DNA from: JAAYYY01 sp964579295
GTDB taxonomy: Bacteria > Chloroflexota > Anaerolineae > Promineifilales > Promineifilaceae
Length of the DNA: 37,194 nt
Direction: 5' to 3'
Assembly (NCBI GenBank): GCA_964579295.1
Contig: CAZOGK010000031.1
Coordinates: 1-37,194 of the forward strand
Made by a program: the position numbers and the translations under genes. Below the pieces are notes generated by a model that was not told the origin of the DNA, ran no database searches, and was given only the letters and a program-made list of their open reading frames with translations. Shown in pieces: positions 7,941 to 16,807 of the stretch (positions within the stretch are counted from its first letter, which is position 1; each line of letters opens with the position of its first letter).

Positions 7941-8901
7941 GCCAGTCGGTCACGGCATCCAGCGCCTCTTTCTCCTCGGCGCTGAGCGCTATCTCGGCAC
8001 CCTTGAACGTATCCTCCAGCTGCTCGATACTGTTAGCGCCGATTATCGCCGAGGTAACCGCCGGGTTGGCCAGCACCCAGGCGATGGCCGTCTGGGCAAT
8101 GGTCGCCCCGTGAGCCTGGCCGATCTCTTCTAGCTTGTCCAGCGCGCCGAAGCCCTTTTCGTTCATGTAGCGGCGCTGGACCCCCGTGGCGCGATCGCTC
8201 TCCGGCAGCGGCGTATCACGGCGATATTTGCCGGTGAGGAAGCCGCCGCCCAGCGGGCTGTAGGGAATGACGCCGATGCCCTCTTCCAGGCAGAGCGGCT
8301 GTAGCTCGCGCTCGAACTCGGCGCGGTGCACGTAGTTGTAATGGGGCTGCAGGCTATCGAAGCGCGCCAGATTGCGCACGTCGCTGATCCAGAGCGCTTT
8401 GGTCAGCCGCCAGGCAGGATAGTTGGAAACGCCGATATAGCGCACTTTTCCCTGGCGCACCAGGTCGTCCAGCGCCCGCAGCGTCTCCTCCTGCGGCGTG
8501 TCGGCATCGTAGGCATGGAGCTGGTAGAGGTCGATATAGTCGAGCTGCAGCCGACGCAGGCTGTTTTCGACGGCGTTCATGATGTGATGGCGTGACAGCC
8601 CCTGATCGTTAATGTCGTCGCTCATCTTGCCGCGGACCTTGGTGGCGATGATCATATCCTCGCGGCGCACTGACGATTGTTGCAGCCAGTTACCAATGAT
8701 CGTCTCGGAGACGCCGCCGGGATTCCCCTCGACCCAACGCGAGTAGACGTCGGCTGTATCGAGGAAGTTGCAGCCGAGTTCGACGGCACGGGAGATAATG
8801 CGAAACGCCTCGCCCTCATCCGTGCTCCAGCCAAATTGCATCGTACCCAGGCAGATGGTCGAAACTTTCAGGCCCGTGCGGCCCAGCCGGCGGTATTCCA
8901 T
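7941..8901 (-). CDS. Aldo/keto reductase (C-terminus lost in gap)
   Basis: NAD(P)H-dependent oxidoreductase with a TIM-barrel fold. The visible 320 residues carry the full catalytic tetrad: Asp48 and Tyr53 (FLDTADVY), Lys88 (ATKVRG) and His129 (YQLHAYD). The cofactor-binding end includes GVIPYSPLGGGFLTGKY and SAIIGANSIEQLEDT. Only about ten residues after ALDAVTDW should be missing in the gap. The start is an ATG at 8901. The substrate cannot be told from sequence; the family reduces small aldehydes and ketones and includes YhdN and potassium-channel beta-like members. Confidence 0.9.
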
Positions 8902-8954
8902 CTTCTTCTCCTGTGGGATGGGCGCGGCCGCTGTTTCGCGGCCGGCAGGCTAAA

Positions 8955-10631
8955 TCAGGGTAGCGTCGTTTCCGGCGGCGTGTCCGCGGCGCCGGCGTCG
9001 TCCCCTTCCGGCGTCGCCGGCGCCGGGGCGACTGGCATGCCGGCGCCCGTCGCCGCATCCGGGGTAGCGTCTTCTATCTGCTCGTCGCCAGCCGGCTCTT
9101 CCGCGCCGGCTGCGCCTTGCTCCACACCCTCTTCATCTAGAAATCCCCCTTCGGCCAGGCGGTCGCCCAGGTAAGGGTTGTCGTAATTGAAGTAGTTGTA
9201 GACGGCACGCGAGATCTCGCGCAGGATGGGGAAGCTGAAGTCGGACTGCAGCCAGTTGCCGGGATAGTGCAGGAACTCGACGACCACGTAATCGCCGCCG
9301 GGGGTGAGGACGATGCCGGCGTCGCCATGCGTGTCCAGGATCCAGCCGTGCTTGTGGCTCACCCGCACGTCGTCGGGCACGCCAAAGCGAATCAGATTGC
9401 CCTCTTCGTTGAGCACCATCAAATCGACAATATACTGGCACTCTTCCGCCGTATAATCGCCCGGATAGACGGCCATGAGCGCGCCGCCGCCGTTGAAGGC
9501 GCAATGATAAAGCATCGCCAGCAGCGCGCCCATCTCCTCGGCCGTCGTCTGCCGCGTCGGGTCAGGGACCGTCGGCAGATCGGGCCGCGAGTTGGCGGGC
9601 GTCTCGTAGGTGGTGCGGCGGTAGGCGGGGATGTTGAGCGGGTCGTAGGGAATCGCCATGAACGTGTTTTCCAGGCCCAGCCGCCACATCGACTCCGTCA
9701 TGATGTCGGCGCCGGCATATGCATTCTCTTCGCCGGCAATGAGATAGAGCAGCAGATTGGCGCCATAGTTGCTGGAGCGCACGGCGGTATCGTAAAAAAT
9801 CTGCTGCTGGTAATCGGTGAGCGGCAGCGAGATATGGCGGAACGCCTCCACGAAAATGGGGATTTTGAGGATGCTCATGCCCGACAGCGCCACGTCGCTG
9901 TTGATACGGATCTCCTCGCCGGTCTGCAAATCGATGATGAAGATGCTGGCGATACCGTCAAAGGCGGCCACCTTGCTGCGGATGACCGTTTCCAGTAGCT
10001 CGAAATCGAGCGTAGGCGCCTCCTGCTCGACGACGACCAGATGGGCAATGCGCTCGGTCGGGCTGTAGAGCGCGCTTTCCACCAATGGCAGGCTGGCCTC
10101 GATGTCCGTCACGTAGCCCGCCTCCCCTTCTTCAAACATGGCAGATTCCGAGAGGATCTGTGGCAGCTGCGCCGGGTCGTCCAGGTAGCTGGCAATGGTC
10201 TCCAGCATCTCTGCCAGCAGCGCCGGGTCATACCCGGCCTGCAGCGGCACGCGGATCGGCTGCCAGCTAAAGCCTGTCAGGTGAGTGGCGAAGCCGAGCC
10301 AGTAGCTGCGCGCCGCGTAGGCTTCCTGCGCCCGGGCGACCATCGTATCGGCCTCCAGGTTGAAGCCGACATCGGCGGGATTCAGCTCGATGCGCTCCTC
10401 GCCGTGGTAAATAGCTACCGGCGTCAGGTACTGGTCGCGCAGAAGCTGGTTGGCCTCTTCGGCCGTGAGCCCGCCTACCTCGATGCCGCCAATGGTCGTG
10501 TCGAAGGGGAAGCCGGCGCGCGTCTGGTGATAGTGGAACAGCCGGTAGAGCAGAAAGAGCGTTCCGCTCAGAAACAGGAAGGTGAGCAGCAGGTTGCGCA
10601 GTCGCCTACCGAACGATGACTTGCGGTTCAA
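8955..10631 (-). CDS. Membrane-anchored beta-lactamase-fold serine hydrolase with PG-binding domain
   Basis: 558 residues: one N-terminal membrane segment (about 12-30); a YoaR/VanW-type putative peptidoglycan-binding region (about 42-200, including IGGIEVGGLTAEEANQLL); a beta-lactamase2 domain (about 212-480); and an acidic, Ala/Pro-rich tail. All three catalytic motifs are present: Ser253-x-x-Lys256 (SILK), Ser286-x-Asn288 (SSN) and Lys427-His-Gly (KHG). A cell-wall role outside the membrane is inferred. Its ATG overlaps the stop of the upstream paralogue by four bases (ATGA), so the two are probably made together. It is the last gene of an operon starting with the Nudix gene at 12618. Confidence 0.87.
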   Translation of the reverse strand: MNRKSSFGRRLRNLLLTFLFLSGTLFLLYRLFHYHQTRAGFPFDTTIGGIEVGGLTAEEANQLLRDQYLTPVAIYHGEERIELNPADVGFNLEADTMVARAQEAYAARSYWLGFATHLTGFSWQPIRVPLQAGYDPALLAEMLETIASYLDDPAQLPQILSESAMFEEGEAGYVTDIEASLPLVESALYSPTERIAHLVVVEQEAPTLDFELLETVIRSKVAAFDGIASIFIIDLQTGEEIRINSDVALSGMSILKIPIFVEAFRHISLPLTDYQQQIFYDTAVRSSNYGANLLLYLIAGEENAYAGADIMTESMWRLGLENTFMAIPYDPLNIPAYRRTTYETPANSRPDLPTVPDPTRQTTAEEMGALLAMLYHCAFNGGGALMAVYPGDYTAEECQYIVDLMVLNEEGNLIRFGVPDDVRVSHKHGWILDTHGDAGIVLTPGGDYVVVEFLHYPGNWLQSDFSFPILREISRAVYNYFNYDNPYLGDRLAEGGFLDEEGVEQGAAGAEEPAGDEQIEDATPDAATGAGMPVAPAPATPEGDDAGAADTPPETTLP

Positions 10632-12106
10632 TTGATCCTCGAGCTACCCAGATAGGGGCTGTCGAAGTTGAAGTAGTTATAGGCCGCGCGCGAAATGTCG
10701 GCCATGAGCGGTGAGCTGCGATCCCAGGGCAGCCAGTCCGCCTGATGGAAGATCTCCACAAGCACGTAATCGCCGCCGGGCGAGTAGACGATGCCAGCGT
10801 CGGCGTGCGTGTCGCCCGACCAGCCGTGACGGTGGGCAACCGGCGTATCAGGGGGCACCCCCTGCTCAATCAGGCTGCCAATGCGGTTCTGCTGCATCTG
10901 GGCGACGATCTGCTGGCATTCGCCCTGCGTAATCTCATTGGGATAAGCGGCGCGGAGGGAGCCGCCGCCGGTTTCCGCGCAGTAATAAAGCATCGCCAGC
11001 AGCGTGCCCATATCCTCAGCCGTCGTCTGCATCGCCGGGTCGGGATTCGTCAGCATTTCGAAGGTGGAGTTGGCCGGCGTGTCATAGGTGCCCTGGCCGC
11101 GCGGCTGCTGGCCGTAGGGTGTGGCCATAAAGCTGTTGCGCAGGCCCAGCCGCCAGAGCGATTGCGTGGTCACTTCTGCACCCAGGTGCGGGTTTTCCTG
11201 GCCGGCAATCAGATTGAGGAGGGCGATGGACCCTTCCGGCTCGGTAGTCGTCAGCGCGTCCGTTAGCAGGCTGAGCTGCGTTGCTGTCGGCGCATTCTCC
11301 AGAACCCGGTAGGCCTCGATGGCAATGGGCAGCTTCAGCAGGTCGATGCCCGACATCGGCTGTCCGGCCTCGATACGGACTTCCTCGCCGGTCGCCAGAT
11401 CCAGGATAAAGATACTGGCGACCCCCTCAAAGCGCGCGTTCTGCAGATGGTTGATGAGCAGGTTGCCCAGCAGGCCAATCTCCGGACGCTCGGCGTCGCT
11501 GGCGCGCAGGGTCAGGTGCGCCTCGCGTCGCGTCGGCCGGTAGAGCGCCGCGGACACTTCGTCGATACTGGCGGCGATATCGGTGCGCACGCCGGGCTCG
11601 CCATACTGGAAGCTGAGGGTAGCCGGCACCGGCTGTGGGCGCTGCGCCGGGTTGTCGAAGCTGGTTGCTATCGTCTCCAGGGTGCGGCGCAGCGTCGCCG
11701 GGTTATGGGTGGCGCGTAGCTCCACCATCTCCACCTCGATGGGCCGCTGCCAGAGAAAGCCCCAGAATCCGGCCCAGAAATCTTGCTGATCGCGCTGGAA
11801 ATCGGCCTGATTGAGCATCGTCTCCAGATCCAGCTTAAACTCGGCGTCGCGCGAAGGATCGATAGATACCGTGGCGTCGCCGTGGTAGAGGACCACTTCG
11901 GCATCCATGTAGCGGCTGGTGAGCAGCGAGGCCGCTTCGTTGCGGGACAGGCCGCCGACGTTCACACCCGCGACGGTCAGCCCGGCAGGGAGAAACTGGC
12001 GAAAGGTGCCATACTGGTAGACTTTATAGAGGAGAAAGACGACAGCGGCGACGATGATGGTCATCACCAGCCACTGGCCCATCCCGGGCGTCGAGCGCGT
12101 TCTCAT
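10628..12106 (-). CDS. Catalytically dead paralogue of the beta-lactamase-fold hydrolase
   Basis: 492 residues with the same architecture as its downstream neighbour: a membrane segment (about 13-27), a YoaR-like region (about 42-200) and a beta-lactamase-like domain (about 210-485). The two align along their length (for example AHLTLRAS/AHLVVVEQ, GVASIFILDL/GIASIFIIDL, HADAGIVYSPGGDYVLVE/HGDAGIVLTPGGDYVVVE). The catalytic motifs are altered: nucleophile Ser becomes Asp255 (DLLK, Lys258 kept), the SSN motif is replaced by roughly TEP (288-290), and KHG becomes RHG (426-428). The fold is well preserved and there is no frameshift, so a structural, binding or regulatory pseudoenzyme is more likely than a decaying gene. 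It overlaps both neighbours by four bases. Confidence 0.85.
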   Translation of the reverse strand: MRTRSTPGMGQWLVMTIIVAAVVFLLYKVYQYGTFRQFLPAGLTVAGVNVGGLSRNEAASLLTSRYMDAEVVLYHGDATVSIDPSRDAEFKLDLETMLNQADFQRDQQDFWAGFWGFLWQRPIEVEMVELRATHNPATLRRTLETIATSFDNPAQRPQPVPATLSFQYGEPGVRTDIAASIDEVSAALYRPTRREAHLTLRASDAERPEIGLLGNLLINHLQNARFEGVASIFILDLATGEEVRIEAGQPMSGIDLLKLPIAIEAYRVLENAPTATQLSLLTDALTTTEPEGSIALLNLIAGQENPHLGAEVTTQSLWRLGLRNSFMATPYGQQPRGQGTYDTPANSTFEMLTNPDPAMQTTAEDMGTLLAMLYYCAETGGGSLRAAYPNEITQGECQQIVAQMQQNRIGSLIEQGVPPDTPVAHRHGWSGDTHADAGIVYSPGGDYVLVEIFHQADWLPWDRSSPLMADISRAAYNYFNFDSPYLGSSRIN

Positions 12107-12618
12107 CGGTATTCCAGCAAACCCTCATCCCACAGGCGAAATGCCGTGGCGATTGCCTCGCCTGTTGCCTTCAAGAGCGGCGTGGGCAGCTCATCGCGGC
12201 AAAACCAGCCTGCATCCATAATCTCGGTGCTCAGCGCCAGCGGCGCCGGATCGACAAAGCCGGCGTAGACCATCACGAGATGACGCGGCTCGTGCTTCAT
12301 CGCCGTAAGCAATAGGGGCCCCAGCCTCGCCGTGAGCCCTGTCTCCTCCTTTAGCTCGCGCAGCAGGCACTCTTCCGGCGCCTCGCCGCGCCCCAGCCAG
12401 CCGCCGGGCAAACCCCAGGGAACGAAGGGATGGAAGACGTGCTTGAGCAACAGAATACGTCCATCCGGGTCGAGCCCGACTAGATTGATGCCAATGCGAT
12501 GCCGCGGCACGAGTAATATGAGGCCGAGCTTCATGGCCCGGCGCATCAGGTAGAGCCGCATCAATTTCGCTAACCATTTCTTGGCGGCTGGCCTGGCGCT
12601 GTTCAATCGCTCTCTCAA
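12103..12618 (-). CDS. Nudix hydrolase
   Basis: 171 residues with a perfect Nudix box at residues 73-95 (G-x5-E-x7-REL-x-EE-x-GL), the magnesium-binding catalytic helix that cleaves nucleoside diphosphates linked to another moiety. The context PWGLPGGWLGRGE is typical of ADP-ribose or NADH pyrophosphatase-like members, but the substrate is not readable. The start is a TTG just after an AGGAG site; a later ATG at codon 20 is possible. Its stop overlaps the start of the pseudoenzyme by four bases, making an odd three-gene operon of Nudix, dead hydrolase and active hydrolase. Confidence 0.9.
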   Translation of the reverse strand: MRERLNSARPAAKKWLAKLMRLYLMRRAMKLGLILLVPRHRIGINLVGLDPDGRILLLKHVFHPFVPWGLPGGWLGRGEAPEECLLRELKEETGLTARLGPLLLTAMKHEPRHLVMVYAGFVDPAPLALSTEIMDAGWFCRDELPTPLLKATGEAIATAFRLWDEGLLEYR

Positions 12619-12669
12619 TCACTCCTCGACAATCTCCGGCGCCGCAGACAAAGAGCCTTCCAGCGCGAC

Positions 12670-12678
12670 AGTATAGCA
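12670..12678 (-). promoter_or_regulatory. Extended -10 promoter of the Nudix operon
   Basis: On the minus strand TGC-TATACT forms an extended -10 (TATACT at 12675-12670), about 45 bases before the predicted TSS-proximal region of the Nudix start. No good -35 is seen, which is common for extended -10 promoters. Confidence 0.5.
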
Positions 12679-12806
12679 TAGCTCAGATATGGTAACACGG
12701 CCGCTTCAGATCGTTCTTATGTTTGCCGTTTGTCGGCGCCGTGCGCAACCCGGGCCGGCGCGGCGCGTATAGGGAGCATACCTGGGAAGGTGAAGGAGGA
12801 TCGCCC

Positions 12807-13232
12807 ATGGAACCACGATTGATGCGCAGTACAGATGAGCGAATGATAGCCGGCGTCTGCGGCGGCCTGGCCCAATATCTCGGGGTGGACCCCGTTCTGG
12901 TGCGCCTGGCTTTCCTGCTGCTGATCCCGGCCGGGGGCATCGGCGCGCCGCTCTACATTATCCTGACGATTGTGATGCCCAGTGAAGAGGACGTCGAGCT
13001 CTCACAGGCAGAGATCGTCGGCAAGAATATCAACGAGCTGGGCGAAACTGTCACCTCCGGCGTCGACCGGGCGCGCCAGCACCCGGAAGGGCCGCGCATT
13101 GCCGCCATTCTGCTCATCCTGATGGGCGTCTACTTTCTGCTGGAGAGCCTCGGCTTCTTTAGCGGCAGCCTCTTCTGGCCACTGGCCCTGATCTTGCTCG
13201 GCGTCTTCCTGCTCGTGCGCCGCAACCGCTAG
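12807..13232 (+). CDS. PspC-domain membrane protein
   Basis: 141 residues. The N-terminal PspC domain (RSTDERMIAGVCGGLAQYLG, then a membrane segment about 34-57) is followed by a soluble helix and two more hydrophobic segments near residues 95-135, ending in a basic tail (RRNR), as in PspC/LiaF-TM-like proteins. Such proteins respond to envelope stress and dock other regulators at the membrane. The ATG at 12807 is chosen over an upstream frame extension because GGAGG lies 8 bases before it and the PspC domain begins right there. The histidine kinase gene converges on it. Confidence 0.88.
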   Translation: MEPRLMRSTDERMIAGVCGGLAQYLGVDPVLVRLAFLLLIPAGGIGAPLYIILTIVMPSEEDVELSQAEIVGKNINELGETVTSGVDRARQHPEGPRIAAILLILMGVYFLLESLGFFSGSLFWPLALILLGVFLLVRRNR

Positions 13233-13248
13233 CCGGGCCGCCTGCGTG

Positions 13249-14703
13249 TTAGCGCCGGCCCGGCGCTCGCGCCGGCTGGGCGCGGGCCGGCTGCGTTCCT
13301 GAGTCTGTGGGCCGGCTGCTGCCGGGGCCCGCGTAGAGCGGGAGCCGTACGATGAAGGTTGTCCCCTGCCCCAGCCGGCTATCCACGGCAATCGAGCCCC
13401 CATGCGCCTCGACAATCCAGCGGGCGATAGAGAGGCCCAGGCCGGAGCCGCCATGTGCGCGCGCCCGCGCCTTATCCACCCGGTAAAAGCGGTCGAAGAT
13501 AAAGTCTAGGTCGTCCTCTGGGATGCCGATTCCCGTGTCGCGCACGGTCAGCTCGGCCTCCTGATTACTCTTGGTCAGGCCCAGAAAGACAGCGCCGCCC
13601 GCCGGCGTGTATTTGACGGCATTATCGACCAGGTTCAGCACGAGCTGCTTGAGCCGGTCGGCGTCGCCGATGACCTGAACCTGATCCACCTCCGCCATGC
13701 GCACTTCGACGCTGGGATTCAGTGTCGTTGCCTGGCGGTAGACGTCCAGCAGCAGCGTGTCTAGCTCGACGACCTCCTGGCCGATGGGCAGGCTGCCCAC
13801 GTCAGCGCGGGCCAGCAGCAGCAGGTCGTTGACCAGCCGCGTCATGCGCTCCAGCTCGGCCTCGATATCGTCGAGCGAAACGTTATCTGCCCCGCCCATA
13901 CGCCGCATCAGATCGACGTTGCCGCGTATGGTCGTCAGCGGCGTGCGCAGCTCGTGCGAGACGTCGGCCAGAAAACGTTGCTGGGTGCGGAACAGCTCTT
14001 CCAGCTGGGCCAGTGTCTGGTTGAGCGCCATCGTGAGCTGCCCGATCTCGTCGGCGCGCCCAGTATCCGGCAGGCGGCGGCTGAGGTCGTCGGCGCGGCT
14101 GATCTGGCCGGCAAGCCGGGCAATCTCCTCCAGGGGGCGGAAAAGACGCGGCGAGATAAGGGTAGCAATAAAGCTGGAGGCAGTGGCCGCCGCCAACCCT
14201 AACAGCACTGCGGCAATGACCAACTTGTTAAAGGTCTCATACTCCTCGATCACCTGGGCCACCTGCAGGTAGCCAATGAGGCCGGAGGCGCCGCCCTGCT
14301 CCACGCGCACCGCGGCCGTCAGCACGCGGATCGCCTGCTCATCGTAGCTAACCGTGCGGATTCCCTCACTCCCGCTCTCGACGGCGCCGGGATCCAGCGC
14401 CTGGTTGAAGTCGCGCAGGTTATCGGAGCGGGAGAGGATTTCTCCCTGAGGCGTGACGACGATGACGAAGGTGGTGGCCCGCCGGAAGGTATTGGTCTCC
14501 TGCGGCGGCAAGATGAGCGAGTAGAGGTCGCGGTTCTGGTAGATCTGGGCGCCGGCGAGGAACGTTTCCGCCGTCTCTTCCAGTCGGCTATCGACCTCAT
14601 TGAGGAGCAGGTTGCGCGGCATGGTATAGACCACCGCCGTATAGCCGATGAAGGCGATGAAGAATATGGCGGTGTAGATGGCAGTCAGGCGATCGCGAAT
14701 CAT
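13249..14703 (-). CDS. Sensor histidine kinase (HAMP, HisKA, HATPase)
   Basis: 484 residues: TM1 about 8-27, a periplasmic or extracellular sensor region to about 160, TM2 about 161-183, HAMP about 184-238, then an H box with His250 (VSHELRTPL), N box (LNLVDNAVKYTP), G1 (DTGIGIP), F box (FDRFYR) and G2 (GGSGLGLSI). All catalytic motifs are intact. It lies 128 bases downstream of an OmpR-type regulator in the same orientation, so they form a two-component pair. The C-terminus has a Pro/Ala/Arg-rich tail with no known function. The signal is unknown; nearness to PspC and PAP2 genes hints at envelope sensing, but this is only context. Confidence 0.93.
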   Translation of the reverse strand: MIRDRLTAIYTAIFFIAFIGYTAVVYTMPRNLLLNEVDSRLEETAETFLAGAQIYQNRDLYSLILPPQETNTFRRATTFVIVVTPQGEILSRSDNLRDFNQALDPGAVESGSEGIRTVSYDEQAIRVLTAAVRVEQGGASGLIGYLQVAQVIEEYETFNKLVIAAVLLGLAAATASSFIATLISPRLFRPLEEIARLAGQISRADDLSRRLPDTGRADEIGQLTMALNQTLAQLEELFRTQQRFLADVSHELRTPLTTIRGNVDLMRRMGGADNVSLDDIEAELERMTRLVNDLLLLARADVGSLPIGQEVVELDTLLLDVYRQATTLNPSVEVRMAEVDQVQVIGDADRLKQLVLNLVDNAVKYTPAGGAVFLGLTKSNQEAELTVRDTGIGIPEDDLDFIFDRFYRVDKARARAHGGSGLGLSIARWIVEAHGGSIAVDSRLGQGTTFIVRLPLYAGPGSSRPTDSGTQPARAQPARAPGRR

Positions 14704-14831
14704 ATGCAGGTGAAGCGCAAATCGAGCAAGCGCCCGGCGCCATTACCGCAGAGGCCGGACCACCAGGTCGAAGCTGTGTGGCCGGCTCCGCTCATGTCGG
14801 GGAGATGTTAAGGCAGCGATGGCGCGACGCG

Positions 14832-15506
14832 TTATTCTTCGCGCAGGACATAGCCGACGCCGCGCACCGTGTGGATCAGCCGGGGGCGGTCGTCTGCTTC
14901 CGTCTTTTGGCGCAGGTAACGGACATAGACCTCGATGATATTGCTCTCACCGCCAAAGTCGTAGTTCCAGACGCGGTCGAAAATGACCTCGCGGGTCAGG
15001 ACCTGCCGCGGATGGCGCATGAACAGCTCTAGCAGCTCGTATTCCTTGGCCGTCAGGTCGAAGATATGGTCGCCGCGCCGGCCGCGGCGCGTGCCCGTGT
15101 CCAGCTCCAGGTCGGCAAAGCGATAGACCTGCGGCTGGGTCGGCTGCGCGCGGCGCAGCAGGGCGCGCACACGGGCCAGCAGCTCGTCGAAGGAAAAGGG
15201 CTTGACCAGATAATCGTCGGCGCCGGCGTCCAGGCCGGAGACCCGGTCTTCGATGGCTTCTTTGGCCGTCAACATGAGAATCGGCACGTCGCTGACTGTG
15301 CGCACGCGGCGGCATACTTCAACGCCGTCCATGCCGGGCAGCATGAGGTCAAGTAGCACCAGGTCGGGTGGGTTGTCGCGTACTTTGTCCAGCGCTTCAG
15401 GGCCATCGGCGGCTGTTTCCACCCGGTAGCCTTCAAAGGTCAGCCCGCGCTGGAGGAACTGGCGAATCCTTTCTTCGTCGTCGATTACCAAGATCTTGGC
15501 AGACAT
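14832..15506 (-). CDS. OmpR/PhoB-family response regulator
   Basis: A receiver domain with Asp53 as phosphoacceptor (LLDLMLPGMDG), Thr80 and Lys102 (VKPF), followed by a winged-helix DNA-binding domain (LTAKEYELLELFMRHP through RGVGYVLRE). The ATG at 15506 is preferred over a start six codons upstream because GGAGAAA lies 8 bases before it and the receiver begins at once. Partner of the kinase at 14703. Promoter at 15586-15613. Confidence 0.94.
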   Translation of the reverse strand: MSAKILVIDDEERIRQFLQRGLTFEGYRVETAADGPEALDKVRDNPPDLVLLDLMLPGMDGVEVCRRVRTVSDVPILMLTAKEAIEDRVSGLDAGADDYLVKPFSFDELLARVRALLRRAQPTQPQVYRFADLELDTGTRRGRRGDHIFDLTAKEYELLELFMRHPRQVLTREVIFDRVWNYDFGGESNIIEVYVRYLRQKTEADDRPRLIHTVRGVGYVLREE

Positions 15507-15585
15507 CGCATTTCTCCGTAGCAAATCCGGTAGGCGCCGGCAGCCCAGCCAGAGCCGGGTTGTCTCATCCGGACCTCATTTCTCT

Positions 15586-15613
15586 AGTATAGTCTGCACC
15601 CCGCCTGACGCAA
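15586..15613 (-). promoter_or_regulatory. Promoter of the two-component operon
   Basis: On the minus strand, TTGCGT (15613-15608) and TATACT (15591-15586) are separated by 16 bases. The leader to the response-regulator ATG is about 75 bases. It runs divergently from the PAP2 promoter about 95 bases away. Confidence 0.55.
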
Positions 15614-15705
15614 CAGCCGGCGGCAAGCCACCCATCTGGCCCGGGGGAAGCGTGCGCAGCTGGGCATCTGCTGGCTTTTCGCCATGAGGTAGCGCCGTGT
15701 TAACC

Positions 15706-15733
15706 TTGACGCGCTTATAGGGGCAGCTACAAT
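15706..15733 (+). promoter_or_regulatory. Promoter of the PAP2 phosphatase gene
   Basis: TTGACG (15706-15711), a 16-base spacer and TACAAT (15728-15733): a good sigma-70-type match. The predicted transcript starts near 15740, too close to the ATG at 15749 for a ribosome site, which supports the GTG start at 15794. Confidence 0.7.
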
Positions 15734-15793
15734 CGTCACCCAATCAGGATGGCCGAAGAACCATCCTGGCCGGAAGAGGGAGGAAAGGCAGAC

Positions 15794-16807
15794 GTGGACG
15801 CGCTCTATGAGTCCGGATTAGAGATAATCCGCTGGCTTCATCTTAACTATCCACAGCTGGATACGGCGTTAGCCATTGTGAGCCAGTTCGGCCGCTTTGA
15901 GGTCTTTCTGGTGCTCGTCCCGCTCGTCTACTGGTGCATCCACAAGCGGTTCGGCAGGAACCTCGCCTACGTACTGGCGCTCACCAACATGGTGAACGCG
16001 CTGGTCAAGCACGCCGCACGCGAGCCGCGGCCTTACTGGCTGGACGAGAGCGTGGGGCTAGCAACCGAAGAGTCGTACGGAGTCCCCAGCAACCATGTCC
16101 AGAGCGCGGCCGTAACCTATTTCTTTACTGCCTATTGGGTGCGGCGCCGCTGGGTCTGGTTCGTCGCCCTCCTGGTCGTCTTGCTTATGGCGCTGAGTCG
16201 GACTTACCTGGGCGTGCATTTCCTGCACGACACGGCCGCCGGCCTGCTTATCGGCCTGATAGTGCTCGGCTGTTACCTGCTCTGGCTCCGTTACCTGCAG
16301 GAACCCTTTCGCAACCGCATCCTGGGCCAGCGGCTGCTTTTCTCGCTGCTGGTGCCCTTCTCGTTTATGCTCATCTACGCCGTCATCCGCTTCGCCATTG
16401 GCGCCGCCGACACTGCGGTCGCCTGGAGCCAGCACATCGCGGCGGCCGAGCGCGCCAGCATCGACGACGTGACTAGCGGCCTGGCTATGCTCCTGGGTCT
16501 GGGCATGGGCTTTATTCTGGAAGCCTCCCGCATCTCTTTTCTCGTCGACGGCTCGCTGCTGCGGCGGGGGGCGCGCTACGTGCTGGGCATTGCCGTCACG
16601 CTGGCGCTCTGGCGCGGCCTCGCGCTCATCCTGCCCGACGACCCGCTCTGGCTGGCGCTGCCGCTGCGCTTCCTTCGCTACTGGCTGGCCAGCATGTGGG
16701 TGGCCTACTACGCGCCGGGGGTCTTTGTGCGGCTCCGTCTGGCTACCGTCTCCGAGGAACCGGAAGCGAGCCTGACCATTTCTGACGGCAACATCATGCG
16801 CGGCTAG
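15794..16807 (+). CDS. PAP2-family membrane phosphatase
   Basis: Integral membrane phosphatase of the phosphatidic acid phosphatase/undecaprenyl pyrophosphatase class. The three phosphatase motifs are present: K-x6-RP (Lys72 to Pro80), PSNH (98-101; the usual PSGH with Gly replaced by Asn) and SR-x5-H-x3-D (135-146). Several hydrophobic helices surround them, and an extra C-terminal set of helices (to residue 300) makes it longer than the minimal family. The GTG start is chosen because GGAGG lies 10 bases upstream and the promoter leaves no leader for the ATG at 15749, which would add 15 residues. Likely substrates are lipid phosphates. Its 3' end overlaps the convergent methyltransferase by 14 bases. 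Confidence 0.88.
   Translation: MDALYESGLEIIRWLHLNYPQLDTALAIVSQFGRFEVFLVLVPLVYWCIHKRFGRNLAYVLALTNMVNALVKHAAREPRPYWLDESVGLATEESYGVPSNHVQSAAVTYFFTAYWVRRRWVWFVALLVVLLMALSRTYLGVHFLHDTAAGLLIGLIVLGCYLLWLRYLQEPFRNRILGQRLLFSLLVPFSFMLIYAVIRFAIGAADTAVAWSQHIAAAERASIDDVTSGLAMLLGLGMGFILEASRISFLVDGSLLRRGARYVLGIAVTLALWRGLALILPDDPLWLALPLRFLRYWLASMWVAYYAPGVFVRLRLATVSEEPEASLTISDGNIMRG

Noticed and set aside
6332..12106. Antibiotic-resistance beta-lactamases
   Set aside because: The three beta-lactamase-fold proteins lack the SDN and KTG or KSG pattern of true class A enzymes, have anchors or wall-binding regions, and sit in chromosomal house-keeping context.
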